DNA of 64,000 nt from SKVR01 sp964491395 (GCA_964491395.1 CAZBGI010000007.1:21560-85559); one strand, 5' to 3'. Numbered from the stretch's first letter, positions 27,900-37,130 are shown. Notes: generated by a model not told the origin, from the sequence alone. Translations and numbers: made by a program.

Positions 27900-27907
27900 T
27901 ATTTTTG
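27900..27907 (+). promoter_or_regulatory. -7 promoter element for the Lrp/AsnC gene
   Basis: TATTTTTG matches TAnnTTTG, 30 bp before ATG 27938; no clear -33 TTG. It lies 85-92 bp from the oppositely oriented -7 element, so one regulator could cover both. Confidence 0.4.
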
Positions 27908-27937
27908 CATCATATTGTCACATAACCTCCAAATAAA

Positions 27938-28429
27938 ATGAACGGTAACTTTCAAATCGACAAAACCGATCAAAAAATTCTTGACATTCTTACAGAAAAT
28001 GCCCGAATGGCATTTCTTGAAGTTGCCAGGATGTGCGGAATTAGTGGAGCTGCCGTGCATCAAAGGGTGCAAAAGCTCATGGATGCCGGAATCATCAAAG
28101 GGTCGCAATTCAACCTCAATCCCAAAGGGCTGGGTTACCAAACCTGCGCCTACATTGGCATCCAGGTAAACCTTAATGCCAACTCAACCCACCAGGAAGT
28201 ATTTCAGAAAATCATGGAGATACCTGAAATTGTAGAATGTCACCACATATCAGGCAAATATTCATTGTTTGTTAAGGTGTACACCAAAAACAATGAACAT
28301 CTGAAAAAAATTATCGTTGAGCATATACAATCCATCGTGGAAGTTACCAGCACAGAAACTTTTATCTCGCTGGAAGAAGGCTTCACCCGAAACCTCCCTG
28401 TCAACATGGGAGATATTACGAGTTTTTAG
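27938..28429 (+). CDS. Lrp/AsnC family transcriptional regulator
   Basis: A 163-aa regulator with an N-terminal HTH (DKTDQKILDILTENARMAFLEVARMCGISGAAVHQRVQKLMDAGIIKG) and a C-terminal RAM ligand-binding domain (YIGIQVNLNANSTHQEVFQKI ... VVECHHISGKYSLFVKVYTKN). These proteins sense amino acids and typically regulate a divergent amino-acid metabolism gene, here the Cys/Met PLP enzyme. A strong bidirectional terminator follows. Confidence 0.95.
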   Translation: MNGNFQIDKTDQKILDILTENARMAFLEVARMCGISGAAVHQRVQKLMDAGIIKGSQFNLNPKGLGYQTCAYIGIQVNLNANSTHQEVFQKIMEIPEIVECHHISGKYSLFVKVYTKNNEHLKKIIVEHIQSIVEVTSTETFISLEEGFTRNLPVNMGDITSF

Positions 28430-28454
28430 TTAGACTAACCATACCTCCTTTAAC

Positions 28455-28498
28455 CCAAAGAAGCTCTCCGGAACCATATCCGAAGAGCTTCTTTTTTT
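28455..28498. terminator. Bidirectional terminator between Lrp and DUF418 genes
   Basis: AAAGAAGCTCT (about 28457-28467) / AGAGCTTCTTT (28484-28494), with a further internal CCGG/TCCG pairing and a T-run to 28498. Confidence 0.9.
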
Positions 28499-28517
28499 AT
28501 CGTTACCATCTAATCCA

Positions 28518-29756
28518 CTATTTTTTCATTTTCTGCTTCTTGCCGTAAGTGAGTGTTCGCCATAGCCACTCCATGGGTCCAAACCGATAGTGTTTCAACC
28601 AGAAATAACTCCATATAACTTGTACTACATAAATAGCTACAGTAAGCATCATGCCCTGCACAATATCTACCTGACCGTACAACCCTAATCCATAGGAAAA
28701 GAAAATAGTGGTGGCGATCACCGACTGCATCAGATAGTTTGTAAGTGCCATTCTGCCGGTTCTTTGTATAGCCCGGGTAAGCCACTGTGCATACCCCCTC
28801 TGAAAGCAAAACACGATGAGAGAAATATACACAAAAGTCATGGCCGGGCCTCCGATTCCATGCCCTGCTAACATCAGCACAAGGCTCCAGTCTAACATTA
28901 AATAAGAACTTTGCTGAGCATATGTAACATAAAGCCAGTTTCCGGCCAAAGCTACCGGCAAGCTGAACAACAAGAGTTTTCGAAAAAAAGGCTGGTTATG
29001 TTCAAGGTTTTCCAAAACCTTACTACGGGCAATTACCATCCCCACCAGAAACATGGCAAGCACATTGGGGAAGAAAAAGAAGATACCTCCCAGAATGTTC
29101 TTATACTCCTGCAGTCGCATTTCAACAATTTCAGCGAAACTCCCTGTAGAATATACCTTGATAGCCTGCTGAAAAAGTTGGTTCATTTGCGCAGCAGAAG
29201 CCTCAAATGAAGATTCTATCTCTCTTGCAGCTTCTGGAACAGTCAGGGCAAGTTTAAAAAACAAAACCATCAGAGAAGACACTACAACAGGAATGAGCAA
29301 AATTATTGCAGCCCATACAATGAGCGATTTGTTGGATTTTTTGCGAAACAATATCATCAAAAAGCCAAAAAGGGCGTAGAAAACCAGGATATCTCCATAC
29401 CATAATAATACAACATGCAACACTCCAATGGCCAGCAACCATCCCAGTCTTCGCCGGAAAAGCCCTAAAACCCGCTTATCAGAATCTCCGGCCTTTTTCA
29501 TAAAAAAGAAAAATCCTATTCCAAACAGCATAGAAAACAGGGTGTAAAACTTGCCGGTAAAGAAAAAATCAATTATCCATGTTGCTCTTTGATTCAATGA
29601 ATCGGTCCACAGGGAAAATTCTCCCATTTCCGTCAGGAAAGGAGCATTCATCAGGGGCATATTGACCATTAAAATACCCAGCAAGGCAAATCCTCTGAGA
29701 AGGTCAAGAATCTCCACGCGTTCCTGTTTTTGAACAGGTTGAAAGATGGTGTTCAT
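28518..29756 (-). CDS. DUF418 family membrane protein (YeiB-like)
   Basis: A 412-aa polytopic membrane protein. The N-terminus ERVEILDLLRGFALLGILMVNM is the conserved opening of the DUF418/DUF1624 (YeiB) group, followed by TM segments through about residue 390 and the C-terminal RFGPMEWLWRTLTYGK signature of DUF418. The family is related to membrane acyltransferases and is suspected to act in transport or envelope modification; no substrate is known. It ends at the shared terminator. Confidence 0.92.
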   Translation of the reverse strand: MNTIFQPVQKQERVEILDLLRGFALLGILMVNMPLMNAPFLTEMGEFSLWTDSLNQRATWIIDFFFTGKFYTLFSMLFGIGFFFFMKKAGDSDKRVLGLFRRRLGWLLAIGVLHVVLLWYGDILVFYALFGFLMILFRKKSNKSLIVWAAIILLIPVVVSSLMVLFFKLALTVPEAAREIESSFEASAAQMNQLFQQAIKVYSTGSFAEIVEMRLQEYKNILGGIFFFFPNVLAMFLVGMVIARSKVLENLEHNQPFFRKLLLFSLPVALAGNWLYVTYAQQSSYLMLDWSLVLMLAGHGIGGPAMTFVYISLIVFCFQRGYAQWLTRAIQRTGRMALTNYLMQSVIATTIFFSYGLGLYGQVDIVQGMMLTVAIYVVQVIWSYFWLKHYRFGPMEWLWRTLTYGKKQKMKK

Positions 29757-29989
29757 ATTGTTTTTATTTTAGGATAATACTACAGGTTGGTTTCGGACAT
29801 TCATTCAGACAAAGGACAAACGGTAGTGCTTTTTCTAAAATTCTAAGGGCTCAACAAGGCCATTTCTATTCTTAAGTCGCACAAATTGGAGTTGAATTAC
29901 AAAATCCTCAACAAATTCTGATATCAACTGCGAACATGCATGAACCCCCAGATTAATGGTTCATGAAATCATATCATTTCGCCACGCAT

Positions 29990-30026
29990 GAAAACCCCGG
30001 GGCAGACACTCCCGGGGGTTTTTTTT
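29990..30026 (-). terminator. Terminator of the DUF1080 / 3-keto operon
   Basis: CCCCGGG (29995-30001) / CCCGGGG (30011-30017) hairpin about 35 bp past the last stop codon (30050), flanked by an A-run and T-run; it can act in either direction. Confidence 0.7.
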
Positions 30027-30049
30027 ACCGGAATCCGATTGCAGTCAGT

Positions 30050-30841
30050 CTACAACTCTTTTATCCTGATATTTCTGAACCAGACATCATCCCCGTGATC
30101 CTGCAGGGAGATGTATCCCGGTTCATATTTACCAAACCATGGATACTCAGAAAATTTGCTTTCGGCTACTTTCTTTTCCCAGTCAGAGGTACCCAGGTGG
30201 TATTCCAGAACTACCTCACCATTCTGGCGGTGCACTACGGTGCCACGATATACCATAATTTCTGCCAGGTTCCATTCTCCGGCAGGGTTGGCATTTTGAG
30301 GTTTGGCAGGAATCAGGTCGTACAATGAACCTGCTTGTCTGTTGCCGTCAACTCCTAAATCGGCATCGATATGCTTTTCATTATCAAGAATCTGCATTTC
30401 AGGAGCAGACTTCCAGATGGGTTCATCTTCAATTTCCTGCCCCAGGTAGAAAATGCCGCTGTTGCCACCGGGAGAAACTTTCCACTCCAGTTTGAGATGG
30501 AAATCCAGGAATTTCTGGTCATAGATAATATCACCGCCTTGACCACCGGCTTCACCAGTCCCAGTACCCTGAACTTTTAAGGCGCCATCTTCAATAATCC
30601 AGCCAGATGAGGGGAAAGCTTCCTGATTGTATCCACGCCAGCCATCAAAAGATTCTCCGTCAAAAAGCATGACAAAACCGTCCTCTTTCTCTTCCTGTGA
30701 TAATGTATTCATAGCTACTTCCTCCGTTTCTTGCGTTTCTTGCTTTTCTTCTTCTTGTTTGGGACCCTGGGCACAGGAACTGAGCAAAGCTCCGCTTATT
30801 ATCAGACTCAACAACAAGATTAATACGCTCGTTTTCTTCAT
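30050..30841 (-). CDS. DUF1080 (3-keto-disaccharide hydrolase family) lipoprotein
   Basis: A 263-aa exported protein. The lipoprotein signal ends in ALLSSC, followed by an acidic/Gln-rich linker, then one DUF1080 domain (PF06439) from about residue 50: FVMLFDGESFDGWRGY, WIIEDGALKVQG, GGDIIYDQKFLDFHLKLEWKVSPGGNSGIFY, MQILDNEKH, ending YISLQDHGDDVWFRNIRIKEL. The family has a concanavalin-like fold, and some members cleave 3-keto-glycosides. It is last in an operon with two Tat-exported Gfo/Idh/MocA oxidoreductases, which fits a pathway where the sugar is first oxidised at C3 and then hydrolysed. Substrate unknown. Confidence 0.92.
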   Translation of the reverse strand: MKKTSVLILLLSLIISGALLSSCAQGPKQEEEKQETQETEEVAMNTLSQEEKEDGFVMLFDGESFDGWRGYNQEAFPSSGWIIEDGALKVQGTGTGEAGGQGGDIIYDQKFLDFHLKLEWKVSPGGNSGIFYLGQEIEDEPIWKSAPEMQILDNEKHIDADLGVDGNRQAGSLYDLIPAKPQNANPAGEWNLAEIMVYRGTVVHRQNGEVVLEYHLGTSDWEKKVAESKFSEYPWFGKYEPGYISLQDHGDDVWFRNIRIKEL

Positions 30842-30874
30842 GATAAAACAATTTTGGGTTAATACTAATAACTT

Positions 30875-32347
30875 TTAGGGCATCGCTGGCAAATCCCAGC
30901 CTGACCTGTAATTATGCTGAATTAATTCTTGTGCAAATGCTTTGGCATTGATTGGATCGGTCATGGTTTTATCAAAAGTAGGGTGACCGTCGGTAATTTT
31001 AAACCCATCTTCCACGACGATTTCGAGGGTTTCATTGTCACCAATATTGGTAAATTGCATGTTTTCGCCATCCCATTCCAGTTCTTTATTCAGTTCCTGC
31101 AGGCGAACGGCCAGCACCCCCATTACAACCATTTCGTTGAAGGGCCCTGCTTCTTTGAACGCAGAGGTGGTTGGAGTTCTGCCGGCGGGATCTTCTTTGC
31201 ACGCTCTTACCCAATCCATCAAATGGTCCGATTCCACTCTTCTGAGAGTTTTGGGTACATTGGGTGTTCTTCCTGAGAGCAACCACGGACGAATCCCATA
31301 ACAACCGCAGATGAGGGTATCCTTGGTTCCATGGAAAATAACCCCTCCCCCTTCATCGTTCATATCCCGGCCCTGGGGCCATCCATCGGGCATATCCGGC
31401 CTGAGACCACCATCGTACCATGTAACCTCCACTTCGGGAAACGACATTTTTGAGGTTGGGTCAGCAGGTCTGGCAGGAAAAATAAGTTTCACTTTCTGGG
31501 CCTGCGGTGCAGAATCCTGGAGCAGCAAAGTAGAGCGGCCCTGTGCTTTGACAGGATATCCCAACTTGAGTCCTTTGAAAACCGGGTGCAGAATATGACA
31601 AGCCATATCACCCAGGGCTCCGGTGCCGAAGTCCCACCATCCTCTGAAATTCCATGGGGTATAAATCTCATGGTAAGGGCGCATGGGTGCAGGGCCTATA
31701 AACAAATCCCAATTCAGGGTGTCAGGAACCCTTTGAACTTCTGTTGGTCGTGCCAGTCCTTGTGGCCAGATGGGACGGTCGGTGAAAGCCTCTACTTTGG
31801 TCACTTCTCCGATTTCTCCGTTCCAGAGCCACTCGCAAATCTGGTTCACTCCTTCGCCTGAAGCCCCCTGGTTGCCCATTTGTGTAGCTAGTTGATGTTT
31901 TTCAGCCAGTTTAGTTAATAATCGTGATTCATAAACAGAATGTGTAAGGGGTTTTTCTACGTATACATGTTTTCCCATGGCCATAGCATGGGCAGCAACG
32001 GCTGCATGGGTATGATCGGCAGTGGAAACCATTACGGCATCTATACTGTCCATCATTTCATCATACATTTTGCGCCAGTCCCAATATTTTTTTGCCTGTG
32101 GAAAATAGTCGAAACATCGCTGGCTGTACCGCCAGTCTACATCGCAAAGGGCAACGATATTTTCCGATTCCATTCCTCTGAGAACCGCAAATCCACGGCC
32201 TCCCACTCCCACACCGGCAATATTGAGTTTGTCGCTGGGAGCTTTATGCCCCAGTCCACTTATGACAGTGCCGGGCAAAATGGTGAAGCCTGCCGCAGCG
32301 AGGGCAGTGTTACCAATAAACTTTCGTCTTGAGATGTGTTCTTTCAT
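30875..32347 (-). CDS. Tat-exported Gfo/Idh/MocA family oxidoreductase (490 aa)
   Basis: An NAD(P)-dependent sugar oxidoreductase fold with an N-terminal twin-arginine signal (ISRRKFIGNTALAAAGF). The Rossmann motif appears as LNIAGVGVGGRGFAVL, followed by ALCDVDW, DAVMVSTADHTHAAVAAHAMAMGKHVYVEKPL (the EKP lysine is the usual catalytic residue), and GNQGASGEGVNQICEWL. Its C-terminal domain is of the long form found beside DUF1080 proteins. It lies 33 bp from the DUF1080 gene and 73 bp from the second oxidoreductase. Export implies a tightly held cofactor, as in Zymomonas glucose-fructose oxidoreductase. It is a candidate C3-dehydrogenase. Confidence 0.93.
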   Translation of the reverse strand: MKEHISRRKFIGNTALAAAGFTILPGTVISGLGHKAPSDKLNIAGVGVGGRGFAVLRGMESENIVALCDVDWRYSQRCFDYFPQAKKYWDWRKMYDEMMDSIDAVMVSTADHTHAAVAAHAMAMGKHVYVEKPLTHSVYESRLLTKLAEKHQLATQMGNQGASGEGVNQICEWLWNGEIGEVTKVEAFTDRPIWPQGLARPTEVQRVPDTLNWDLFIGPAPMRPYHEIYTPWNFRGWWDFGTGALGDMACHILHPVFKGLKLGYPVKAQGRSTLLLQDSAPQAQKVKLIFPARPADPTSKMSFPEVEVTWYDGGLRPDMPDGWPQGRDMNDEGGGVIFHGTKDTLICGCYGIRPWLLSGRTPNVPKTLRRVESDHLMDWVRACKEDPAGRTPTTSAFKEAGPFNEMVVMGVLAVRLQELNKELEWDGENMQFTNIGDNETLEIVVEDGFKITDGHPTFDKTMTDPINAKAFAQELIQHNYRSGWDLPAMP

Positions 32348-32420
32348 CGTTCATCTGTTTAAGTTAATACTAACCCGGAACATTGTGAATTTGCATTTCA
32401 ACCTTTTCTCCATCCAATTT

Positions 32421-34010
32421 TTAGCCGAAAACAATCTCTTTTTTGTCCCGATCCCAAAATACTTTCTTCTGGTTACGGTAGGAAACCGTACCCATGTGTG
32501 CTGTAATTGCTTCGTCAACAGATTCTTTTATCCCGCAGCTTACGGGGCTTACATTCCGAATAGCATCGATCCATTCTTTAACATGAAGGTGGGCTGTATC
32601 TACTTGCTGTCCTCCACGATATGTGTAAAGCAGCCCGCGTTGGGCAAAATACTGTTCTGTGGGCGAGGAGATGGCATCAATACTACCCCTGCCGGGCACA
32701 TGAGTAATCATGGGTGCGTGTGTGGGGATTACACCCTCTTCAATAGCGGTTTTATATCGGGTAGAGTCTCTGTCGGCATACACCATTAGATCATTGTCCA
32801 GCTCCATATACGCATCGTGCCCGAAGAACGTTTTTTTGCGATGCTGGCTGTTGGCCAGGGTAGCACTATAAAGCAGATTCATATTGAGTTTTTGAAACTC
32901 GTAGCTAACATGAAGCACGTCAGGTACCTCACGGCCGTCTTTCCAATAGTATATCCCACCGGATGCAGCGGCAGTATCAGGGATGCCTACATCTAACACC
33001 TGATTGACAACATCGTATTCGTGGGTGAAAAGATCGCCTGTGAGGCCTGTGCTGTAATCCCACCAGCAACGCCAGCGGAAGAACCGCTCAGCACTGAAAG
33101 GGTGGTTGGGGGCATTTCCTAAAAACTGCTTCCAGTCGACATTTTGAGGTGTTGTTTCGGGATGTATGTCATATACCCAGGCACCCCAGGGAGAATTACG
33201 GTTGGTGAAAGTCTCCACCATGGATATTTTTCCCAGTATGTTCTTTTTAATTACTTCTCTGGCCTTCAGGTGGCTTTCGATCTGTCTGTTTTGATGCCCC
33301 AGTTGAAAAACAACGTTATTTGCCTTTACAGCCTGCTCAATGGCATAAGTTTCCTTCACAGTAAGACTAAGAGGCTTTTCAGCATAAATATGTTTACCTG
33401 CTCTGGCAGCATCAATAATCATCCGGGCATGCCAGTGATCGGGGGTGGCAATTACCACGGCATCAATATCGTCGGAAGCGAGTAAATCTTTATAGTTTTG
33501 GTAAACTTTAGCCGGTTTGGCTCTTTTCCCGTTGGTACCATTGCGGTAAAGGTTGGAAGAAGCTTCCAGTCCTGCATCACGATGGACTGTAAAAACGTCA
33601 CATATCCCGGTAATGGCTACATTCAGGTCCTCCATTTGCCGATACATTTCCAGGCGGGTATCCTGCTTGTTGAGTTTTGCTGATTTAGTCCATTCATCAA
33701 TCCATTTGGGTTGTATAAAGCCCAGAGAACGCATCAGATACAAACCACGCCCCCCGGTTCCGATGATTCCTAGCCGTAAAGTAGAAGAATCTCCGGTACG
33801 CCTTTCATCGACAGATGAAGCTTCCGTCGCTTTTGCATCAAGGCTGAGTGTTTTAAGCAACTCGCTGTGCTTATAGTGTTCCAGCTGCTTCTTTCTAAAA
33901 GCACCGTAAAGCAAGGCTCCGACAACAGGAAGTGTAGCCAGGCTCTTCAACACATCGCGCCTTCCTATCTTGTTATTTTTATTTTCCTTGTTGAGATTAT
34001 TGTTTTCCAT
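32421..34010 (-). CDS. Tat-exported Gfo/Idh/MocA family oxidoreductase (529 aa)
   Basis: A second, divergent member of the family. Its N-terminus has a long hydrophilic lead, GRRDVLKSLATLPVVGALLYG (Tat-like), then LRLGIIGTGGRGLYLMRSL as the dinucleotide-binding motif, DAVVIATPDHWHARMIIDAARAGKHIYAEKPLSL with the EKP motif, and GHQNRQ. An insertion between the first beta strand and CDVF makes it longer than its neighbour. The start codon overlaps the stop of the upstream DoxX gene by one base, so expression is coupled. Two non-identical oxidoreductases suggest either two successive oxidation/reduction steps or a heteromer. Confidence 0.93.
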   Translation of the reverse strand: MENNNLNKENKNNKIGRRDVLKSLATLPVVGALLYGAFRKKQLEHYKHSELLKTLSLDAKATEASSVDERRTGDSSTLRLGIIGTGGRGLYLMRSLGFIQPKWIDEWTKSAKLNKQDTRLEMYRQMEDLNVAITGICDVFTVHRDAGLEASSNLYRNGTNGKRAKPAKVYQNYKDLLASDDIDAVVIATPDHWHARMIIDAARAGKHIYAEKPLSLTVKETYAIEQAVKANNVVFQLGHQNRQIESHLKAREVIKKNILGKISMVETFTNRNSPWGAWVYDIHPETTPQNVDWKQFLGNAPNHPFSAERFFRWRCWWDYSTGLTGDLFTHEYDVVNQVLDVGIPDTAAASGGIYYWKDGREVPDVLHVSYEFQKLNMNLLYSATLANSQHRKKTFFGHDAYMELDNDLMVYADRDSTRYKTAIEEGVIPTHAPMITHVPGRGSIDAISSPTEQYFAQRGLLYTYRGGQQVDTAHLHVKEWIDAIRNVSPVSCGIKESVDEAITAHMGTVSYRNQKKVFWDRDKKEIVFG

Positions 34011-34492
34011 TATCTGCTTTTGTAATGGTTGATAAGTCGGTCAATACCCAAAATATGTCCGGTGGGAAACACGAACAACACAGCAACAGCCAGCAATTCG
34101 ATAAGATTTTTATTCACCCAAAGGTAACTTCCTTCACCGGGAAAAATATAATCGGCCATCATAAGAGGCGGGTGGGCAACATAATAAAACAGGAGCATGA
34201 TCATTGCCCCGATTTTCGCTGCACGACTAAACAGCCCGGTAATCATAGCAAAACCTATCAGGGTAAGCCCCCATACATTCAAAAAATCTACGGCATGTAA
34301 CACGGTAGGATGTGTAGCCATACTTTGAAAAAGTCCCGAAAACCAACCTTTACTATCCATTAAATATCCATAAGATGACCAGGAAGGCTGAAGAATCTTC
34401 ACCACACCCTCATACATCAAATGCCACCCGATAACTATCCGCAATGCAATAAGGAAGATCAGCTGAGACCGGGTATAGTTGAGTTTTTTCAT
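34010..34492 (-). CDS. DoxX family membrane protein
   Basis: A 160-aa protein with four membrane helices and the DoxX pattern: ALRIVIGWHLMYEGVVKIL, then helices around LNVWGLTLIGFAMITGLFSRAA, GAMIMLLFYYVAHPP and NKNLIELLAVAVLFVFPTG. DoxX/DoxD relatives include quinone-linked subunits. It sits between the epimerase and the Tat-exported oxidoreductases with a 1-bp overlap to the latter. This allows the guess that it passes electrons from the periplasmic dehydrogenase to the quinone pool, but no redox motif is visible. Confidence 0.9.
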   Translation of the reverse strand: MKKLNYTRSQLIFLIALRIVIGWHLMYEGVVKILQPSWSSYGYLMDSKGWFSGLFQSMATHPTVLHAVDFLNVWGLTLIGFAMITGLFSRAAKIGAMIMLLFYYVAHPPLMMADYIFPGEGSYLWVNKNLIELLAVAVLFVFPTGHILGIDRLINHYKSR

Positions 34493-34537
34493 AAGAGAGA
34501 ATTGTTGTTATTTGACCAGGGGAGATAGTCTTCAGGT

Positions 34538-35410
34538 TTATTTCACAAATTCGGCATTCCTCAAATATTCAAGGCTCTTTCGTACACTTTCCAGCGGTTC
34601 GTAGTTGTAGTTTTCTACCTCAACCACAAGGTATTCCATCCCTGATTTTTCGGCAGCAGAGAATATCCTTTCAAAATTCATTTCGCCACTGGCACCCAAT
34701 TCAGCATGATCTTTTACATGCCAGAGTTCAAAACGACCCGGATAGCGTTCAAAATAATCTACCGCATCAGCACCTCCCTTCTCAATCCAATACAGGTCGA
34801 GTTGAAAAAACACATGGTCGGAATGGGTATTTTTGAGCATACGGTCGTAGATAACTTTTCCTTCAAGGCTTTTAAACTCTACCGCGTGGTTGTGAAAACC
34901 CAATTGCAATCCTGCTTCATTGCACATGCTACCAGCCAGGTTCAACATTTCAATGTACCTGTCCAGCACATCAACGTCCCGGGTAGCTTCTCTTCCCATG
35001 GAGGCCAGTACCAGATATTGTACGCCGGCATGTTCATGTGCATCAATACATTGCTTCCACCATTGCTGTATCTGGGTATCAGTTAAACCCTCAACATTCA
35101 AATTAACATGGGAGCTGAGAAAATCCAAACCGGAGGATTCAACCAGTTCCCGAAAAACTTCGGGTTTCATGCCATAAAACTCTCCATCGCTATATCCCGC
35201 AGCTTCTATGAACCCATAACCCATTGAGGCCAATGATTTCAGGGTTTGCGCAGGATTTTGGGCCATATCATCCCGAACCGACCAAAGCTGAATTCCAATA
35301 TATTTTTCTGTGGGAGCAGTGTTTTCACAAGACATAAGCATGCTGTTTATAAGTATCAGCCCCCCAAAAAGCCACAGTTTTGGGGCATTTCCCATGTTTC
35401 CTTTTTGCAT
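34538..35410 (-). CDS. Sugar phosphate isomerase/epimerase-like TIM-barrel lipoprotein
   Basis: A 290-aa xylose-isomerase-like (AP endonuclease 2 fold) protein. ATG 35410 is chosen (35395 is also possible; both leave a signal ending LMSC, a lipobox). Metal and substrate residues appear in IGIQLWSVRDD, SSHVNL, LGFHNHAVEF, FQLDLYW, LWHVKDH and LVVEVENY. Being an exported lipoprotein, it probably acts on free or keto sugars and not on phosphates. It is the first gene of the leftward operon and has a good promoter at 35435-35463. Confidence 0.92.
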   Translation of the reverse strand: MQKGNMGNAPKLWLFGGLILINSMLMSCENTAPTEKYIGIQLWSVRDDMAQNPAQTLKSLASMGYGFIEAAGYSDGEFYGMKPEVFRELVESSGLDFLSSHVNLNVEGLTDTQIQQWWKQCIDAHEHAGVQYLVLASMGREATRDVDVLDRYIEMLNLAGSMCNEAGLQLGFHNHAVEFKSLEGKVIYDRMLKNTHSDHVFFQLDLYWIEKGGADAVDYFERYPGRFELWHVKDHAELGASGEMNFERIFSAAEKSGMEYLVVEVENYNYEPLESVRKSLEYLRNAEFVK

Positions 35411-35434
35411 ATCATGCTTTTTAAAGGTGTATAA

Positions 35435-35463
35435 CAAAGGTAATTATCCCTGCAAGGTATCAA
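35435..35463 (-). promoter_or_regulatory. Promoter of the 3-keto sugar operon
   Basis: On the minus strand, -33 TTG (complement of 35461-35463), an 18-bp spacer and -7 TACCTTTG (complement of 35435-35442). Predicted leader about 20 nt before ATG 35410. Confidence 0.6.
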
Positions 35464-35686
35464 ATTTACAAAATTTTGCATAAACCCGACCCAACATTTT
35501 TAACTTTTACAGGCGAAAAACTGAGGGACCAGGAATAGTGTCAAAAAAATTATCATATATTTACACCTTCGTTACAGACTGTTGATCATTTGGGACACTA
35601 GCACTAGTATTGCATTGCTTTTTTGAGCAGAAGAACTTTGTTGCTGTGCAAAAATTATCATAAATCACACAAACAAATTTTGAGCT

Positions 35687-37114
35687 ATGAACAACTTATC
35701 CAAAGAAACGAAGGGCAAGACCAACATGCCCCGTATCATCTTTTTGTCTGCCGTTGCCGCCCTGGGGGGATTTCTGTTTGGCTTTGACAGCGGTGTAATC
35801 AATGGCACGGTAGATGCCTTGCAGAGATCGTTTGATTCTGACGCAGTAGGAACAGGCTTTAATGTTGCTTCGATGTTGCTGGGATGTGCAGCGGGTGCAT
35901 TTTTTGCCGGGAACCTTGCCGACAGGTTTGGCCGTAAATATGTTTTGATACTTGCCGCTGCAGCTTTTATCGTCAGTGCGTGGGGTTCAGGCATTTCATC
36001 CAGCTCAACAGAATTTGTGATGTTTCGTATTTTGGGCGGACTGGCAGTAGGGGCTGCCAGCATTCTTTCTCCGGCCTACATTGGTGAGATTGCTCCGCCA
36101 CATATTCGTGGTAAACTCATTTCATTGCAACAGCTGGCCATCGTATTAGGCCTGTTTTTTGCCTTTTTCAGCAATTACAACCTTGCCAATACCTCTGGCA
36201 GTGCATCCCATGAGCTATGGTGGGGTTTTCAGACCTGGCAATGGATGTTCTGGATAGAGTTGATTCCCGCTTCATTATTTTTCCTCTTCCTGCTCTTTAT
36301 TCCTGAATCGCCTCGTTTTCTGGTGGCAGCAAATAAAGCGGACAAAGCCATTGATGTGCTGGCCAGACTCACCAACCAAGAACTGGCCAGAAAACAGGTA
36401 GACGAGATAAAGACAACCGTATACCGGGAACGCAAGCCCAGCATGCGGGATATCATTAACACAAAAACCGGGAAAGTGCATTCCATTATATGGGTGGGAA
36501 TTGCACTGGCAGCATTGCAACAATTTACCGGAATCAATGTAGTATTCTATTACGGGTCGGTATTGTGGCAAGCGGCAGGGTTTACTGAAGCAGATGCTTT
36601 GTTGCAAAATGTTATCAGTGGGTCAGTAAACATTGCCTTTACGATTGTGGCTATTTTGCTGGTAGAACGATTGGGACGCAAGCTATTGCTGATGATAGGT
36701 GGTTTGGGACAGGCATTTATGCTGGGTGCACTGGCTTTGTTGTTTTCAACGGGCACTATCGGTGCTGGCGGCAGCCTTACATTGCCGGGCAACAATGGTT
36801 TGTATGCACTCATAGCCGCCAATGGATACATTGCATTTTTCGCTTTTACCTGGGGTCCCATCATGTGGGTAATGCTGGGAGAAATGTTCTCCAACAAATT
36901 CAGAGGAGCAGCACTGGCACTGGCCGGTTTGGTGCAATGGGGTTCCAACTTTCTTATTACCATTACCTTCCCGATAATGCTGGCAAGCATCGGCCTGGGA
37001 GTTTCTTATGGTATCTACGCCGCTTTCGGAGTCATTGCGTTCCTTGTTGTTAAAAACAAAGTAACGGAAACCAGGGGAAAAACCCTTGAGGACATCTCCA
37101 GGGAACAGGAATAA
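35687..37114 (+). CDS. MFS sugar porter (sugar:H+ symporter family)
   Basis: A 475-aa 12-TM transporter. Sugar-porter signatures: GGFLFGFDSGVINGT in TM1, NLADRFGRKYVLIL after TM2, LGGLAVGAASILSPAYIGEIAPPHIRGKLISLQQLAI, PESPRFLVA after TM6, ALQQFTGINVVFYYG in TM7, VERLGRKLLLMIGG and GPIMWVMLGEMFSNKFRGAA, ending VTETRGKTLEDI. It resembles XylE/GlcP-type hexose or pentose symporters. It is divergent from the epimerase/DoxX/oxidoreductase/DUF1080 operon and probably imports the monosaccharide that pathway releases. Confidence 0.95.
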   Translation: MNNLSKETKGKTNMPRIIFLSAVAALGGFLFGFDSGVINGTVDALQRSFDSDAVGTGFNVASMLLGCAAGAFFAGNLADRFGRKYVLILAAAAFIVSAWGSGISSSSTEFVMFRILGGLAVGAASILSPAYIGEIAPPHIRGKLISLQQLAIVLGLFFAFFSNYNLANTSGSASHELWWGFQTWQWMFWIELIPASLFFLFLLFIPESPRFLVAANKADKAIDVLARLTNQELARKQVDEIKTTVYRERKPSMRDIINTKTGKVHSIIWVGIALAALQQFTGINVVFYYGSVLWQAAGFTEADALLQNVISGSVNIAFTIVAILLVERLGRKLLLMIGGLGQAFMLGALALLFSTGTIGAGGSLTLPGNNGLYALIAANGYIAFFAFTWGPIMWVMLGEMFSNKFRGAALALAGLVQWGSNFLITITFPIMLASIGLGVSYGIYAAFGVIAFLVVKNKVTETRGKTLEDISREQE

Positions 37115-37130
37115 TTATCCGCTGCAGACT

